Shown here piece after piece: positions 6,285-6,814 of a stretch of DNA of 6,814 nucleotides. Under the pieces are notes generated by a model. That model ran no database searches, was not told the origin of the DNA, and saw only the letters and a program-made list of their open reading frames with translations. Source of the DNA: Armatimonadota bacterium. Lineage in GTDB: Bacteria > Armatimonadota > Fimbriimonadia > Fimbriimonadales > Fimbriimonadaceae. How positions within the stretch are numbered: the first letter of the stretch is position 1; every line of letters starts with the position of its first letter. A program made the position numbers and the translations under genes. The stretch lies in assembly GCA_023428805.1 (NCBI GenBank), contig JAEYWW010000196.1, forward strand, positions 1-6,814, given 5' to 3'.

Positions 6285-6776
6285 ATGTTCGGAGAGTTCA
6301 TCCCTCTTCTGGTCCTGATCGCTTTGGCCGCCGTGGTCTGCACCGTGATGGTGCTCGGCAGCTGGCTGCTCGGACCCAAAAAGATCACGCCCTACAAGGC
6401 TGATCCATATGAGTGCGGCGTCACGCCCTACGGCTCCGCCCAGGAGCGCTTTCCGATCAAGTTTTATCTCGTCGCGATCCTCTTTGTTCTCTTTGACATT
6501 GAGGTCGTCTTCCTGTGGAGTTGGCTGACCGTCTTCAAGAACCCGCCTGTTCCTGCGGAAATGCAGCTCCCATTCCAGATTTTCTCGGGGGTGATTGTTG
6601 GAATCTACATGCTGCTGTGGATCGTCGGCGACTGGTATGCCATCAAGGTCGGCGCGATCGACTGGGATGAGGCGACCTCGCTTGCACCGGAAAAACTCAT
6701 TGATTCCGTCGCCACACCCCGCTCTTCGGAAGCCGCGCCTTCGACACGCATTCCGGTTGCCGGAGGCGGACAGTGA
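6285..6776 (+). CDS. nuoA: NADH-quinone oxidoreductase subunit A (complex I)
   Basis: NuoA is a small membrane subunit at the junction of the peripheral and membrane arms of complex I, near the quinone site. Three membrane segments are visible at about residues 5-29, 60-80 and 97-117. The conserved cytoplasmic loop holds [20 protein letters not shown] (37-56), followed by [23 protein letters not shown], which carries the family's buried acidic pair Asp71/Glu73. At 163 residues it is longer than most NuoA (roughly 115-140); the extra is a polar Ala/Pro/Ser-rich tail after about residue 125. The ATG at 6285 has AGGA touching it and AGGT 14 nt upstream, neither ideally placed. The gene ends in a GTGA overlap with the next gene, as expected for the start of a nuo operon running out of the window. 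Confidence 0.96.
   Translation: MFGEFIPLLVLIALAAVVCTVMVLGSWLLGPKKITPYKADPYECGVTPYGSAQERFPIKFYLVAILFVLFDIEVVFLWSWLTVFKNPPVPAEMQLPFQIFSGVIVGIYMLLWIVGDWYAIKVGAIDWDEATSLAPEKLIDSVATPRSSEAAPSTRIPVAGGGQ
6762..6766 (+). promoter_or_regulatory. Ribosome binding site for the gene after nuoA
   Basis: GGAGG lies 6 nt upstream of the GTG at 6773, inside the last codons of nuoA. It is the best-placed Shine-Dalgarno in the window and is what identifies the truncated downstream gene. Confidence 0.65.
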
Positions 6777-6814
6777 GCGCCGAAGCGGCGGAAAGGCAGG
6801 ACGTGCTCCTTGTC
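6773..6814 (+). CDS. Start of the next complex I gene, probably nuoB, cut by window edge
   Basis: Fourteen codons are visible from a GTG at 6773: [14 protein letters not shown], open to the window end. The GTG overlaps the nuoA stop (GTGA) and has a strong GGAGG 6 nt upstream, so a translated gene is very likely. nuoB follows nuoA in most nuo operons, and the VLLV strand would fit the NuoB segment that precedes its NWARxxSLWP region, but that diagnostic region and the cluster cysteines lie beyond the edge. Identity as the NADH-quinone oxidoreductase subunit B is therefore inferred from gene order. Confidence 0.6.
   Translation, partial: MSAEAAERQDVLLV

Noticed and set aside
1..6814. tRNA genes, insertion sequences, CRISPR repeats or phage genes
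   Set aside because: No cloverleaf, transposase motif, direct-repeat array or phage-like protein was seen on either strand.

Overview
The window is a gene-dense, moderately GC-rich piece of a bacterial chromosome. It carries housekeeping genes, no mobile elements and no CRISPR. Almost everything reads on the minus strand; only the right-hand end is on the plus strand. The organism cannot be named from this sequence. The gene mix fits a non-model, complex-I-bearing bacterium: complex I genes, a split trp cluster, small overlaps between genes, frequent GTG/TTG starts and mixed use of Shine-Dalgarno sites. An Armatimonadota-like lineage is a weak guess and no more.

From right to left: nuoA (complex I subunit) starts at 6285 on the plus strand and overlaps by 4 nt a second gene that is cut by the window edge, probably nuoB. 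Divergent from it, on the minus strand, is a tightly overlapping trpD-trpC-trpF block covering three consecutive steps of tryptophan synthesis (anthranilate phosphoribosyltransferase, phosphoribosylanthranilate isomerase, indole-3-glycerol-phosphate synthase). trpE, trpG, trpB and trpA are not in the window. A strong hairpin lies in the gap after trpF (3786-3820). Next comes a three-gene block: an ABC-2 type ATPase, its membrane permease, and a membrane-anchored TPR/beta-rich protein of unknown function. These look co-translated and probably form one exporter-like system.

After that block, 162 bp separate the TPR protein from the start of dnaX. This gap is not empty. On the minus strand it contains what reads clearly as a small bacterial signal recognition particle RNA (ffs, about 462-555). 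The conserved domain IV sequence is present and a perfect closing helix joins the two ends. It sits directly upstream of dnaX (tau/gamma clamp-loader subunit, 3' end cut by the window), an arrangement also known from Bacillus. A 10-bp hairpin just upstream of the RNA shares bases with its 5' strand.

Most of the window is ordinary core metabolism. The points that merit attention are the SRP RNA with its atypical apical loop, the uncharacterised TPR protein in the ABC operon, the shortened TrpD nucleotide loop, the very short divergent trpD/nuoA gap with leaderless-looking promoters, and the two U-tract-free hairpins at operon ends.
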